Of a stretch of DNA of 64,000 bases, positions 43,004-52,493 are shown one piece after another. The notes beneath the pieces are model-generated. The model was given only the letters and a program-made list of their open reading frames with translations. It was not told where the DNA came from and made no database searches. Positions within the stretch are counted from its first letter, which is position 1, and each line of letters starts with the position of its first letter. Source of the stretch: Haloterrigena salifodinae (GTDB lineage Archaea; Halobacteriota; Halobacteria; Halobacteriales; Natrialbaceae); NCBI RefSeq assembly GCF_003977755.1, contig NZ_RQWN01000002.1, positions 310,001 to 374,000 of the forward strand, given 5' to 3'. The position numbers and the translations under genes were made by a program.

Positions 43004-44761
43004 TCAGGGTCGGTCGGCCCGCGCGCCGAGATCCCCGCCGTAGACGACGCCGCGCTCGGCGTCGAGCGTCACGACGTCTCCGTCGGCGGTTTCCTCGAGA
43101 TCGGCGCCGCTGATCATCGGGATGTCCATCTCGCGGGCGATCAGCGCCGGGTAGCCCGTCAGCCCCCGCTGGGCGTCGATGATCCCGCCGATCTTCGTCG
43201 GGTCGCCCGTGAACTCCTCGTCGAAGTCGGTCGGCAGCGAGAGGATCGCCCCCTCGGGGACGTCCGTGAGGTCGCCGTCGGTAAGCTTGACGACGGGGCC
43301 AGTCACCCGTCCGTCGACGACGACCCGACCGGTCGTCAACGCCTCGGCGGCGACGTGGACCTTCAACATGTTGGTCGTGTTCGCGCCCTCGAGTTCGGTC
43401 ATCATGCCACAGAGGACGACGACGGTGTCGCCGCTCTCGGCGACGCCGGCGTCTAAGGCCGCCTGGACGGCTCGCTCGACGACCGCGTCGGCCCCCTGAT
43501 CGGAGACGCGGGCATACAGCGGCGTCACGCCCCACGTAAGCGACAGCTGCCGGCGGACGCGGTGACTCGGCGTCGAGGCGACGACCGGCACGCCCGGCCG
43601 GTACTTGGACGTCTTCAGCGCCGTGTAGCCGGATTCGGTCGCGGCGACGACGGCGTCTGCGTCGATATCCCGCGCGAGGAAGCGCGCCGAGCGCGCCAGC
43701 GCGTCCGTCCGCGCCTCGCCGGCGGCGGGGACGCGCTGCTCGAGCAACTCGTCGTACTCGTTCGACTCCTCCACCTCGCGAATGATACTGTCCATCGCGT
43801 CGACGACCTCGGTGGGGTGGTCGCCGATGGCGGTTTCGGCTGATAGCATCACCGCGTCGGTGCCGTCGAGGACGGCGTTTGCCACGTCGGAGGCCTCGGC
43901 GCGGGTCGGCCGCCGGGCGTGCACCATCGAGTCGAGCATCTCCGTGGCGGTGATCACGGGCGACCCCGCCTCGCGGCAGTTCCGGATGATCCGCTTCTGG
44001 ATCATCGGGACGTCCTCCATCGGACACTCCACGCCCAGGTCGCCGCGGGCGACCATGATCCCGTAGGACGCTTCGATGATCTCCTCGAGGTTCGCCACCG
44101 CACCGGCTCGCTCGATCTTCGCGATCAGCGGAATCTCGACGCCCAACTCCTCGAGCACTTCGCTGACCTCGTAGACGTCCTCGGCGTCGCGGACGAAACT
44201 CGCCGCGACGAAGTCGACCTCCTTCTCGGCGGCCAGTTCGAGGTCCTTCCGGTCTTTCTCGGTGACGATGTCCAGATCGAGGTCGACGCCGGGGACGTTG
44301 ACGCCCTTGCGGCCGGCCAGTTCGCCGCCGGCGTCGACGCGGGCGCGGACCGAGTCGCCGTCGTGCTCGAGGACGGTCGTCTCGATCAGGCCGTCGTCGA
44401 GCAGGATCCGGTCGCCCTCCTCGACGGCGCCGATGGGGAGGGAGAGGCCGACGGTTTCCGAGCTCGCCTCGTCGCCCTCGACGAACCGGATCTCGGAGCC
44501 GGTCTCGAGGGAGACCGTCTCGCCGTCGGGAAGCGGTGCGGTCCGGATCTCCGGTCCCTGCATGTCCAGCATTACGGCGACGGGCTCCGGACGGGCCTCA
44601 TCGACGGTTCGAACGCGATCGATCAACTCGGCGCGATCCTCCCGGCTGCCGTGGCTGGCGTTCAGTCTCGCGACCGACATCCCTGCCTCGGCGAGCTCCT
44701 GAATCGTGCCTCGATCGCTCGAGGCGGGCCCCAGCGTACAGACGATTTTCGCGTTTCGCAT
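43004..44761 (-). CDS. pyk: Pyruvate kinase with C-terminal swivelling domain
   Basis: A 585-residue pyruvate kinase. The start MRNAKIVCTLGPASSD is typical. The active site includes RLNASHGSREDR, the catalytic lysine in IPLIAKIERAGAV, and MVARGDLGVE. The allosteric C domain follows to about residue 470. The last 100 or so residues form a PEP-utilising swivelling domain, but the position of the phosphohistidine motif reads TGYPALIAREM, with no histidine, so the domain is probably structural. The ATG at 44759-44761 is chosen; the longer frame upstream is non-coding. Confidence 0.96.
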   Translation of the reverse strand: MRNAKIVCTLGPASSDRGTIQELAEAGMSVARLNASHGSREDRAELIDRVRTVDEARPEPVAVMLDMQGPEIRTAPLPDGETVSLETGSEIRFVEGDEASSETVGLSLPIGAVEEGDRILLDDGLIETTVLEHDGDSVRARVDAGGELAGRKGVNVPGVDLDLDIVTEKDRKDLELAAEKEVDFVAASFVRDAEDVYEVSEVLEELGVEIPLIAKIERAGAVANLEEIIEASYGIMVARGDLGVECPMEDVPMIQKRIIRNCREAGSPVITATEMLDSMVHARRPTRAEASDVANAVLDGTDAVMLSAETAIGDHPTEVVDAMDSIIREVEESNEYDELLEQRVPAAGEARTDALARSARFLARDIDADAVVAATESGYTALKTSKYRPGVPVVASTPSHRVRRQLSLTWGVTPLYARVSDQGADAVVERAVQAALDAGVAESGDTVVVLCGMMTELEGANTTNMLKVHVAAEALTTGRVVVDGRVTGPVVKLTDGDLTDVPEGAILSLPTDFDEEFTGDPTKIGGIIDAQRGLTGYPALIAREMDIPMISGADLEETADGDVVTLDAERGVVYGGDLGARADRP

Positions 44762-44881
44762 AGGTCGACGTTGCGCGAGTACGGCCAAAAATGGTGGGGT
44801 CGGTAACTCGCACTCGAGTTCTCGTTCGTGTCGTCCCGTGCCACGCGAATCGTTTTCCGCTCGTTTGCCGGACGCCGACGT

Positions 44882-45169
44882 ATGGTAACTGACGCATCGC
44901 TCGTCGACGTTGACGACCGGTCCGTCCAAAACGCGCAGGAACTATCGTCGATCTGGGGCGCGATCAGAACCGAGTTCGAGGATCACGAGGCAGAGATGCT
45001 CGACTCGGACGCGATTCTGGGACGGCACGACTTTCTCGTCCTCTTCGACGCGGCCGACCGCGAGTTGGCGTTTAAGTCGGCGTTAACTCTCCGTCGGCAC
45101 GGACTGTCGGCGCAGACGATGGAAATCGTCGATACCGACGACTTCGCGAATCTAGTCGACGAAATCTGA
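44882..45169 (+). CDS. GYD-like domain protein
   Basis: A 95-residue protein starting at MVTDASLVDVDD (ATG 44882). LSSIWGAIRTEFEDHEAEMLD, then LGRHDFLVLFDAADRELAFKSALTLRRHG, then a final MEIVDTDDFANLVDEI match the dimeric alpha-beta GYD domain (the GxYDF core is GRHDF here). The function of this family is unknown. The gene is divergent from pyk. Confidence 0.78.
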   Translation: MVTDASLVDVDDRSVQNAQELSSIWGAIRTEFEDHEAEMLDSDAILGRHDFLVLFDAADRELAFKSALTLRRHGLSAQTMEIVDTDDFANLVDEI

Positions 45170-45209
45170 CGGCGTCGAGCGCCGTCGTTCCGCAGTGGTG
45201 TCGATACCG

Positions 45210-45746
45210 CTACGCGTCCGACGGCAACAAATCCGTGTGGACGACGGCCCGGTACTGTTCGTTCGTCGCGGCCTCGAGTCGGGCGAGGAGGGCGGTGGCG
45301 TCGGCAAAGCTCTCGGGGAGTTCGAAGGAGTCATCGGCGTCCTCGTCGCGCCGTTTACAGCGCTTGACGAACGAGAGCAGCGTCGGGTACGTACCGCCCC
45401 GGGCGTAGACGACGCCGATTCCCTCGCTTACCTGCTCGGCCCAGTGGTCGACGATCGGCTTCGTCTCGACCCGCGGTTGCTGCTGTTGCTCGGCCAACTC
45501 CGCCGCGTCGATATCGGTCTCGCCGAGAACCTGATCGAAGGCCGCCTCGAGTTCCTCGGCGTCGTCGGCGGGCGACGGCGCGTCGGCGTCGGCCGCGATC
45601 AACCCGCGAAATGCCTCGATCTCCGACCGTCGGACGGCAACGGGGTAGACGAAGTCGTGGGTCTCCTTCGGCAGTTTGTACGACCGCCCCTCGACGCCGC
45701 TCTCGCCGGGATCCGATTCGCCCAGCATCAACTCGAGTATGCCCAT
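45210..45746 (-). CDS. Uncharacterised haloarchaeal protein
   Basis: A 178-residue soluble protein starting at MGILELMLGESDPG (ATG 45744-45746). It is predicted mixed alpha/beta with an acidic middle (about 55-100). The second half holds VVYARGGTYPTLLSFVKRCKRR, a basic patch. The end VVHTDLLPSDA is short. I do not recognise a family or motif. It converges with the GYD-like gene and may be transcribed with the SprT-like gene upstream, across a gap of about 100 nt. Confidence 0.6.
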   Translation of the reverse strand: MGILELMLGESDPGESGVEGRSYKLPKETHDFVYPVAVRRSEIEAFRGLIAADADAPSPADDAEELEAAFDQVLGETDIDAAELAEQQQQPRVETKPIVDHWAEQVSEGIGVVYARGGTYPTLLSFVKRCKRRDEDADDSFELPESFADATALLARLEAATNEQYRAVVHTDLLPSDA

Positions 45747-45850
45747 ACCTGAAAGAGACACCGGAAGTCGAATAAGTGTTCCGCGGCCGTCTCGCGGTTC
45801 GCAATCGAGGTCCGCTTCTGAGCGGGTGGACCTTCGCCTGCATCGTCGTC

Positions 45851-46429
45851 TTACCACTCGGCACCGAGCGCCGACTTCACGCCGCCGAACTCGCTCGCGG
45901 TCGTCCACGTCCGGCCGCTCGCCGCGTGCTCGACCTCGTAGGCGCCGCCGCAGGCGCCACAGCGGTACCGATCGGGCGCCTTCACGGGCTTCGAGGCGCG
46001 GTGGCGCCGCGCCTCCCAGTCGCAGCCGTCGTCGCGACAGCGGAGGACGTACCGAGGGTCCGAAAACGACTCGCAGTGACGCGGCGCCTCGAGTTCGGCC
46101 GCCCGTTCGCGAAAGCGCGATCCGTGCCCCGACTCGCCGAACCGCTGGAACTCCCAGGCGTGGACGAGTTCGTGTCGAACGACGCCGGCGAACGTCTCCC
46201 AGTCGTACCGCCGGTAGGCCGCCCGCGTGAGCACGATCGTCGCGACCTCACGGTCGGCGTCCCAGCGACACGCCCCGGCGCGACGGCGAGCGCGCGTCGA
46301 AACGTCCCACTCGAGGGCGTCGCGGTCGACCTCGAGGTCGTGGGCCTCGAGGATCTCGCGGGCGTGGATCCGTGCCCGAGCGACGATTTCGTCGTCGATC
46401 GTGAGGGCGTCCTCATTGTCGTCGGTCAC
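45851..46429 (-). CDS. SprT-like zinc protease domain protein
   Basis: A 192-residue protein from a GTG start. It shows the SprT active site HELVHAWEF (about 84-92), where two His and a Glu bind and activate zinc, and a possible third ligand in ESGHGSRFRE. The C-terminal zinc ribbon has CRDDGC and CGACGG. Eukaryotic SPRTN uses this domain to cut DNA-protein crosslinks; bacterial SprT is less understood. A DNA-repair protease role is an inference from the family. Confidence 0.88.
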   Translation of the reverse strand: MTDDNEDALTIDDEIVARARIHAREILEAHDLEVDRDALEWDVSTRARRRAGACRWDADREVATIVLTRAAYRRYDWETFAGVVRHELVHAWEFQRFGESGHGSRFRERAAELEAPRHCESFSDPRYVLRCRDDGCDWEARRHRASKPVKAPDRYRCGACGGAYEVEHAASGRTWTTASEFGGVKSALGAEW

Positions 46430-46655
46430 GGACCGACGAACGAAGGCAGATTTCGAGAGCGTTTCGATCGAACTCGAGCGCGACGAGGGTGGGAACTTCG
46501 CGATTCCTCGCTCGAATCGAGATGGTGCATAACGCGTTCCCTCGAACGGAATCGACGCGAATTGACGTTCAGGTACCGCTTCTGGAATAGTCGGTTTTCA
46601 GATACGAATCGATGAACGCGCTTCTCAAATCATGCGAAGCGGTTTGGCCGAAGCG

Positions 46656-46675
46656 CGATCGGGAAGACCCGATCG
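46656..46675 (-). terminator. Hairpin just after the Tat lipoprotein gene
   Basis: A perfect 8-bp stem CGATCGGG / CCCGATCG with a 4-nt loop lies 23 bp past the stop codon of the minus-strand gene at 46698-48545. No U-tract follows on that strand, so it may act as an mRNA end stabiliser rather than a terminator. Confidence 0.35.
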
Positions 46676-46697
46676 TGATTGATCCGGAGTGTTCCAG

Positions 46698-48545
46698 TCA
46701 ATATCCTCTGAGCGTGAACTCGCCGAGCCTCGTGTACGTGGTTATCCCCGACGGATGGGGCACCTCGTCCGGTCGGCCTTCCATCAGCAGCCAGGCGAAG
46801 ACCGCCTCGCCCTGGATGGGTTCGTCGTCGACGTACTGGGCGGGATGATAGAACTCGAACTCGGCTTCCGGATCGAGGGCACGGATGGCTTCGCCGATTT
46901 CGCCTTCCTTGGGGCGGACGACGACAACTTCCTTGAGATCGTCGAGCGCGAGGGTGATGCTCTCGGGGCCGTCGGGGTTCCGGAACCGGACCAGCGTCTC
47001 CTCGTCGCCCGTGATGTAGAATTCCGTCTCCGGCGTGGTCCACTCGCTCCCGTCGAAGATCTGTGTCTCGACGCCGTCCGTCGTTCCGGGAGTCGGCCGG
47101 GTTACCCACTTCGAGACGTAGAAGATCGTCGGCCCGCCGTACTCCACGTCGCGGTAGGTCTGGAACTCCGTTACATAGCCGGGGCCCTGACGCTGCCAGA
47201 CCGGCATGAAGACGCCGTCCTCGTAGAAGTCGTAGTTGATGTAGTAGTTGTACGGGGCGAACCGATGCCCGGAGTGGAAGTCACGGGCGTTCGGGACCGC
47301 ACCCGTGTGGAAGTGCGTCCGAAGTCGGAACCCGCGCGGGTGCTCGGGGGTCTCCGGGTACTCGGTCGTCCCGAGCACACCGGGGCCACCGAAGTCGTTG
47401 CTGTGAATGTCCCAGTAGAGCAGTTCCCCGCTGAAGACGGGCTCGTCGTCGGGAAACATGAACTCGCGCGTGTTGCGGCCGTTCCGCTCCGGAAGGGCGT
47501 AGCCGGTCGACGTGCTCACCGGTGCGATGTACTCGAACGCCGGTTTGCCGTTGTAGGTCGCGCTGACCTCCGCACCGACGGTTCGCGGACCCGACCACTC
47601 GACAGACCAGCCCGCGTCCTCGATGACTTCGTCGACGTTTTCGGTGCGGTGGTATCCTTCCGGTGCGGTGATCTGCGGCCGTTGCATCGTTGGCGGTTCC
47701 GGGACGCTGCCGAGAACCGTCTCTCCGTCCGGATTCATCTCTCTCGCAAGTTGCTGCGGTGGATGTTCGGCGAAATCCTCGACGAGGACCACGTCCAGGA
47801 GTTCGATATCGTTGCCCGCGATGTTGATGAACGTGCTTACGACGTTGAGTTCGCCGTCCTGCATCACGTAGTATATCGAGGGAGAGACCTCCCCGTGGGC
47901 GTAGTCGCCGTAGGCGGTGATAATCTCTGCCGCCTTCTCCATGGGATACCAGTCGTTCCCCTCGAGGTGTTGCCAGACCTCGTCGTGGTCGAGGACGTAC
48001 TCGTGGCGTCGACGTCCCTCTTCGTCCGGATAGTCGCGGTTCCACGTTACATCGATCGGGTCGGTGATGTGGAGTGCCTGTAGCTCCTCCGTGTGCCGAT
48101 CGACGAGACCGTACGCGACCTGCCGTTGCTCCGCCGTGACCTCGAACTCCCCGGATTCGCGGCCGCCATCGACACTCATTCCGGTCGTTCCCTGGACGCT
48201 GATGGCATCGAGATCGTTGGTTAGCGGATCGTAGGCTTCGAACGACGCGATCCACTCGCTCGCCACGTCATTCACCGCTGGGTCCGCGAGTAGCGTTTCG
48301 ACTGCCTGTCGCTTTCGGTATCCCCACAGTTCCTTGTATCCGAAGTCGCTGACATCGCGCGGACCGATGCGACGCGTCTCTGTGATCCGATCGCCCGGTT
48401 CGGGCGGGTCGTCCGGTTCCGACTGCCCTTCGACGCTCCCGTCCGAACAGCCCGCAAGGACACTTCCCGTCGCGACGCTCAACGTCGCTACGAATCGACG
48501 TCTACTGACGGTTCGAAGCGTATCTTGTATGCCTTGCTTTCCCAT
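46698..48545 (-). CDS. Tat-exported lipoprotein with copper amine oxidase-like features
   Basis: A 615-residue secreted protein. The N terminus has a twin-arginine motif SRRRFVAT (14-21) and a lipobox VLAGC ending at Cys33. Several features resemble copper amine oxidases. The HFHTG stretch (His411, His413) and DFHSGH lead into APYNYYINYDFYEDG, where Tyr432 lines up with the TPQ tyrosine region before the FYxDG strand. The end (VPHPSG, then GEFTLRGY) resembles the family C terminus. The downstream H-x-H copper motif seems absent, so activity is doubtful. The similarity is weak and the family call is an inference. Confidence 0.55.
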   Translation of the reverse strand: MGKQGIQDTLRTVSRRRFVATLSVATGSVLAGCSDGSVEGQSEPDDPPEPGDRITETRRIGPRDVSDFGYKELWGYRKRQAVETLLADPAVNDVASEWIASFEAYDPLTNDLDAISVQGTTGMSVDGGRESGEFEVTAEQRQVAYGLVDRHTEELQALHITDPIDVTWNRDYPDEEGRRRHEYVLDHDEVWQHLEGNDWYPMEKAAEIITAYGDYAHGEVSPSIYYVMQDGELNVVSTFINIAGNDIELLDVVLVEDFAEHPPQQLAREMNPDGETVLGSVPEPPTMQRPQITAPEGYHRTENVDEVIEDAGWSVEWSGPRTVGAEVSATYNGKPAFEYIAPVSTSTGYALPERNGRNTREFMFPDDEPVFSGELLYWDIHSNDFGGPGVLGTTEYPETPEHPRGFRLRTHFHTGAVPNARDFHSGHRFAPYNYYINYDFYEDGVFMPVWQRQGPGYVTEFQTYRDVEYGGPTIFYVSKWVTRPTPGTTDGVETQIFDGSEWTTPETEFYITGDEETLVRFRNPDGPESITLALDDLKEVVVVRPKEGEIGEAIRALDPEAEFEFYHPAQYVDDEPIQGEAVFAWLLMEGRPDEVPHPSGITTYTRLGEFTLRGY

Positions 48546-48797
48546 ACCATGAACAGTACCTCTTGGAAGTCTTCTAATTACCCAATAGTATCCTGAATAT
48601 TCTATCGGTAATGTTCCGAGTATCAGTCGGTAAAAATCAGTGATTCACTTACAGCACGTTATCTACCTGTAAGAGGCGATCGTACTGCTCATAGCATCGC
48701 GAACGAAATAGAGCCGTAATGAGTTATCGTCTCGCAGAGACGCGTTATTCGGTAATCGTGCAACCGAACGAACCGTTTGCTTCGGCGGGGACTATCC

Positions 48798-49787
48798 ATG
48801 ACCGCCAGTGATGACACGCTCCCGATCGCTCGCAGTCCGGACCCGGACGACCCCGTCGTCCCCGCCGCTCTCGTCCTCACCGCGGCGTTCGAGGACCCGC
48901 TGGACGAACGCCAACCGTGGCTCGAGCGCTACGAGATCACCGACACTCTCGCGGTTCCGGGCGCCGAGACGCCGGTCTACCTGACCGACTCGGGGATCGC
49001 CGTCACGACCACCGGCATCGGCAAGAGCGACGCGGCGACGACCGTCACTGCCCTGCTCGCGACCCCGGGGATCGACCTCGAATCGGCCTACGTCGTCTCC
49101 TGTGGCATCGCGGGATCGTCGCCCGAGACCGCCGCGCTGGGATCGGTCGCGATCGCGGACGCGGTGGTCGACTGGGATCGGAAACACCGGTGGGATCGCG
49201 GGTCGGTGGACGACGCCGGCGAACTCGGCGAATCGACCGCCATCGGCGATTCCACAGATGAGCGCCCGATCGACCTGCTGGCTTACCGCCCGCGAGACTA
49301 TGTCCACCGGCTCGAGGACGGCCTCGTCGAACGCGCGCTCGCGGCCGCCGGCGACGTCGACCTGCTCGAGGACGACGACGCTCGAGCCTACCAGCGGACG
49401 TATCCCGAAGCGCCCGATTCGGGACCGACCATCGAGCGCGGCACGACCGTCTGCGGCGACGAGTTCTGGCACGGCCCCCGCTACGCGCGGGAGGTCGGGT
49501 GGCTCTGCGAGGCCTACGGCGTCGGTCCCTACGTGACGACCCAGATGGAAGACGCCGCGACCGCGCGGGCGCTCGAGCGGTTCGACCTGCGCGATCGCTA
49601 CCTAAGCGTGCGGGCCGTCTCGAACTACGACCGACCGGCGCCCGGCGAGTCGGTTACCGAGAGTTTCGACGGCGATCCGGCGACCCTCGCGCTGGCGATC
49701 GACAATGCCGCCCGCGTCGGGGGGAGGGTCGTCGAGGAACTGGTCGAGACGGACCCCCTCGATATCGGCACGGAGCGCGCTGTGTAA
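48798..49787 (+). CDS. Purine nucleoside permease family protein
   Basis: A 329-residue protein of the NUP family. Typical features are AALVLTAAFED near the N terminus, the glycine-rich TTTGIGKSDAATTVTALL, YVVSCGIAGSSPETA, and TTQMEDAATARALERFD followed by VRAVSNYDRP. It has no membrane helices, and the fold resembles nucleoside phosphorylases despite the permease name (first described in yeast). A role in purine nucleoside uptake or cleavage is therefore likely but undecided. The ATG at 48798 gives MTASDDTLP. Confidence 0.85.
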   Translation: MTASDDTLPIARSPDPDDPVVPAALVLTAAFEDPLDERQPWLERYEITDTLAVPGAETPVYLTDSGIAVTTTGIGKSDAATTVTALLATPGIDLESAYVVSCGIAGSSPETAALGSVAIADAVVDWDRKHRWDRGSVDDAGELGESTAIGDSTDERPIDLLAYRPRDYVHRLEDGLVERALAAAGDVDLLEDDDARAYQRTYPEAPDSGPTIERGTTVCGDEFWHGPRYAREVGWLCEAYGVGPYVTTQMEDAATARALERFDLRDRYLSVRAVSNYDRPAPGESVTESFDGDPATLALAIDNAARVGGRVVEELVETDPLDIGTERAV

Positions 49788-49988
49788 CAGTAGATAGTAG
49801 CGCGATTTTTCATTCAGATATACAGAGAGGATATAGCCGAGATTTCGATAACTATGTGTGCGGATGCAACACTTGACCGCCATCGGTATCACGCTTTCAT
49901 TCGTGGACCGACTGCTCAGTCGAGATGTGAACTGGGGAGCCAAGAAAGATGCCCAGGTACTGCCGAAAGTTGCGTTACTCATGACACA

Positions 49989-49997
49989 CTTTTTATG
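49989..49997 (+). promoter_or_regulatory. TATA-like element for the ACT protein gene
   Basis: TTTTTATGC lies about 24-32 nt upstream of the ATG at 50020, the spacing of a leaderless haloarchaeal promoter. It supports the short start of the ACT protein and argues against the longer open frame that begins at 49858. Confidence 0.45.
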
Positions 49998-50019
49998 CCA
50001 TTGTATAGTCCTCGTTCGT

Positions 50020-50403
50020 ATGGATCCGACCGATTATCTCCAGAACGGGACAGTCAGCGTATCGGACGACACATATGCAGTTTGCCGGACCGATCACAAT
50101 CATCCCGATGCATTTGCGACCGTCCAAGACGAGACAGAGACCACGGTGGTCGTCGAGCAGGATGCTGTCGATACGGTCGATGCCAGTGAGATTGAGTCCG
50201 ATTGGAAGCGACTGACATTCGAGATGGACCTCCCGTTTGAACTCGTTGGCTTTCTAGCGGCGGTTGCGTCAGCACTTGCCGAAGTAGATGTTTCGGTGTT
50301 CGTCATCTCTACGTACTCAACCGATCACGTGTTTGTCAAGGAAGACGAGCTTGATACTGCTGTTCTGCGGCTCGAAGATTTGGGATGTAATGTCTCCGAC
50401 TGA
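50020..50403 (+). CDS. ACT domain protein (CASTOR-like ACT pair)
   Basis: A 127-residue protein from MDPTDYLQNG. The C-terminal ACT domain has LTFEMDLPFELVGFLAAVASALAEVDVSVFVISTYSTDHVFV, the arrangement of the ACT_7 domains that bind amino acids. The N-terminal 60 residues form a second beta-rich unit (YAVCRTD, then TVVVEQD). Stand-alone members bind lysine, arginine or similar ligands in other organisms; the ligand here is unknown. The DNA is less GC-rich than its neighbours (for example TTTGGGATGTAATGTC at the end), which may mark a more recent arrival. Confidence 0.82.
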   Translation: MDPTDYLQNGTVSVSDDTYAVCRTDHNHPDAFATVQDETETTVVVEQDAVDTVDASEIESDWKRLTFEMDLPFELVGFLAAVASALAEVDVSVFVISTYSTDHVFVKEDELDTAVLRLEDLGCNVSD

Positions 50404-50613
50404 TGGCGATCGACAGTGAGATCCACGATACCGGTAGACCGAACTCGTTCTCCGTCTTGTACGTCGATTATGGTACTGTTCAGAAATACGGGTAGCAGCT
50501 CCGATCAGTGCTTTCCCTGTACTGAGCGCGATTTTCACGCCGAACTCTGAATGAGAATCCGTGTTACCAACTACTGATACCGTTTCCGATCCGGTAACTC
50601 GTCCCTGCAAAAG

Positions 50614-51210
50614 TTAGATCACGCCGTCGCTCCGGAGCGCCTCGAGGGCGGCGACGACGGCCCCGCGCTCGTCGTCGCGGACGGCCCGACTCTGCTCGAG
50701 TTGCAGGCCGCCGGCGCCGTCCCGCGAGAGCCAGTTGACGAAGTTGTTCGGACTGACGCCGGCGTAGGGGCCCGAAGAGACCGACTCGACGGGATCCGAA
50801 ACCGCCGTCTCGAGGCGGTCGCTGACGCGTCGTTTCGTCTCGGCGTCGGTGGCGCCGCCGACGAGCACGCGATCGTCGCCGAGGCCGTGGAAGCTGACGA
50901 CCGTCTCGAAGCCTCGGTCGGCGATCTCGCCGAGCAGCGGGTACAAATCGGGGGAGAAGGAACTGGACGGCGGGTGCCACAGCTCGAACGGCTTCCGCTG
51001 ATCGTCGTAGCCGAGGCAGGCCCAGCAGCTGGCGGACGGGAGACGCGCCGTCAATTCGACCGCCTGCTCGGCGGTCCAGGGTTCGACCTGCCCGCCGTGG
51101 GCGGCACAGACCAGCACCTCGTCGTTTTCCCCGTCGTCGTACAGTAACTCGGTGTAGTGGCCGGTGTCAGTCTCCTCGAGTTGGTGGGTCCGAACCGTCG
51201 CTCGAGTCAC
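50614..51210 (-). CDS. Poly-gamma-glutamate hydrolase family protein
   Basis: A 198-residue protein of the zinc-dependent DUF867 family. VCAAHGGQVEPWTAEQAVEL carries the first zinc histidine and glutamate, and TVVSFHGLGDDR a later histidine. In phages of Bacillus this fold hydrolyses poly-gamma-glutamate. Some haloarchaea make that polymer, so a role in capsule turnover is possible but untested. There is no signal peptide, so it would act in the cytoplasm. An Nramp gene lies 41 nt downstream on the same strand. Confidence 0.8.
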   Translation of the reverse strand: MTRATVRTHQLEETDTGHYTELLYDDGENDEVLVCAAHGGQVEPWTAEQAVELTARLPSASCWACLGYDDQRKPFELWHPPSSSFSPDLYPLLGEIADRGFETVVSFHGLGDDRVLVGGATDAETKRRVSDRLETAVSDPVESVSSGPYAGVSPNNFVNWLSRDGAGGLQLEQSRAVRDDERGAVVAALEALRSDGVI

Positions 51211-51251
51211 GACGCCGGCTACGCGATCGATCGAAAAAATTCCCGGCCCGT

Positions 51252-52493
51252 CTAGAGCCAGCCGGCGAGGGTCGTCGCGAGCGATTCGGCCGTCAGGGCG
51301 CTGCCGACCAGCAGAACGAGCGCGACGAGCGCGAAGGCGACGTTCTCCTTCTTCGAGACGTCACCGTATCGGTTGACGGCGCCGATGAGTCCGAGGACGG
51401 TGACCGGCAGGGCGATCAGCCCGTTGATCGCGGGCATGATGATCGCCATCCGGACGGGCGTGAGGCCGGTGTTGATCAGCAGCCAGAACGCGGCCAGCGC
51501 CGAGAGGACGATGAGGCCGACGACGGTCGCGCGAAAGCGCGCGTCGCCGAAGACGGTGTGATGGCCCAGCGCCTGCGGGACCATGTAGCCGGCGCCGAAC
51601 AGCGTCCCAGTCGCCGAGCTAAAGCTGGCTAGCAGTGCCGCGATCAGGAAGACGTAGAGCGCGCCCTGACCGAGGGTCGCCGCCAGCGGTTCGCCGGGGC
51701 CGGTGAGCGTCATCGTCCCTTCGGTCAGCGTGATCGCCGAGACGATCATCACGAACGCGCCGATCGTGAGCGTCGTCATGATCCCGGCGGCGTTGTCCCG
51801 TCGGTAGGCGTTGACGTCGGTCCACTCCTTGGTCGGGCCCATGCTCGACTGGATGAAGAAGTTCGGCCAGTAGACGGTCGTTCCGAGCAGCGCGATGACG
51901 GCCGTGAGATAGCCGATATCGCTGACCAGCGTCGGAACGAGTCCGGCAGCGACGTCGCCGATGGGAATCTCTAGCCCGACGAGCAGGAGGCCATAGGAGG
52001 CGAAGACGGTGATCACCATCGCGGCGATCGCACCCTCGATGCGCTCGTAGACCCGCAGTTGCACCAGCGCGACGCCGACGCCGGCCGCCACCAGGATCCC
52101 GATGAGGACGTTGTCCAGACCCGGGACAAGCCACGCCAGCGCAGCACCGGCGATCGCGTAGTTCGAGATCGACCAGAGGGCGCTCATCGCGGCCATCGCG
52201 ACGATGAGGGCGCGACCGCTGACACCGGGCAGGTAGTCGACGATGTAGTCGGTCAGCGGTTCTCGGGAGACCGCAAGCCGGGCCGACATGTCGTGGAGGG
52301 CGATGTCGATGAGGAAGGCCAGCGGGAGGACCCACAGCAGCGCGAACGCGAAGTTCGCGCCGGTGTCGGCCAGGATGTAGACCGATCCCGCGCCGAAGAC
52401 GTTCGCCGCGAACAGCACGCCGAGCCCGTACGTTTCCAGTAGGTCGGCGACCGTCGCCTGCACGCCGCCGACCTCGTACGTTTCACTCGCCAT
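51252..52493 (-). CDS. Nramp family divalent metal transporter
   Basis: A 413-residue protein from MASETYEVGG with about eleven helices. The first helix region has FAANVFGAGSVYILAD, where the DPGN metal motif of classic Nramp transporters is replaced by FGAGS. The sixth helix region reads YWPNFFIQSSMGPT. Loss of the DPGN aspartate and asparagine means manganese or iron cannot be assumed as the substrate; Nramp-related magnesium carriers also differ at this site. The upstream in-frame region to 52655 is non-coding. Confidence 0.8.
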   Translation of the reverse strand: MASETYEVGGVQATVADLLETYGLGVLFAANVFGAGSVYILADTGANFAFALLWVLPLAFLIDIALHDMSARLAVSREPLTDYIVDYLPGVSGRALIVAMAAMSALWSISNYAIAGAALAWLVPGLDNVLIGILVAAGVGVALVQLRVYERIEGAIAAMVITVFASYGLLLVGLEIPIGDVAAGLVPTLVSDIGYLTAVIALLGTTVYWPNFFIQSSMGPTKEWTDVNAYRRDNAAGIMTTLTIGAFVMIVSAITLTEGTMTLTGPGEPLAATLGQGALYVFLIAALLASFSSATGTLFGAGYMVPQALGHHTVFGDARFRATVVGLIVLSALAAFWLLINTGLTPVRMAIIMPAINGLIALPVTVLGLIGAVNRYGDVSKKENVAFALVALVLLVGSALTAESLATTLAGWL

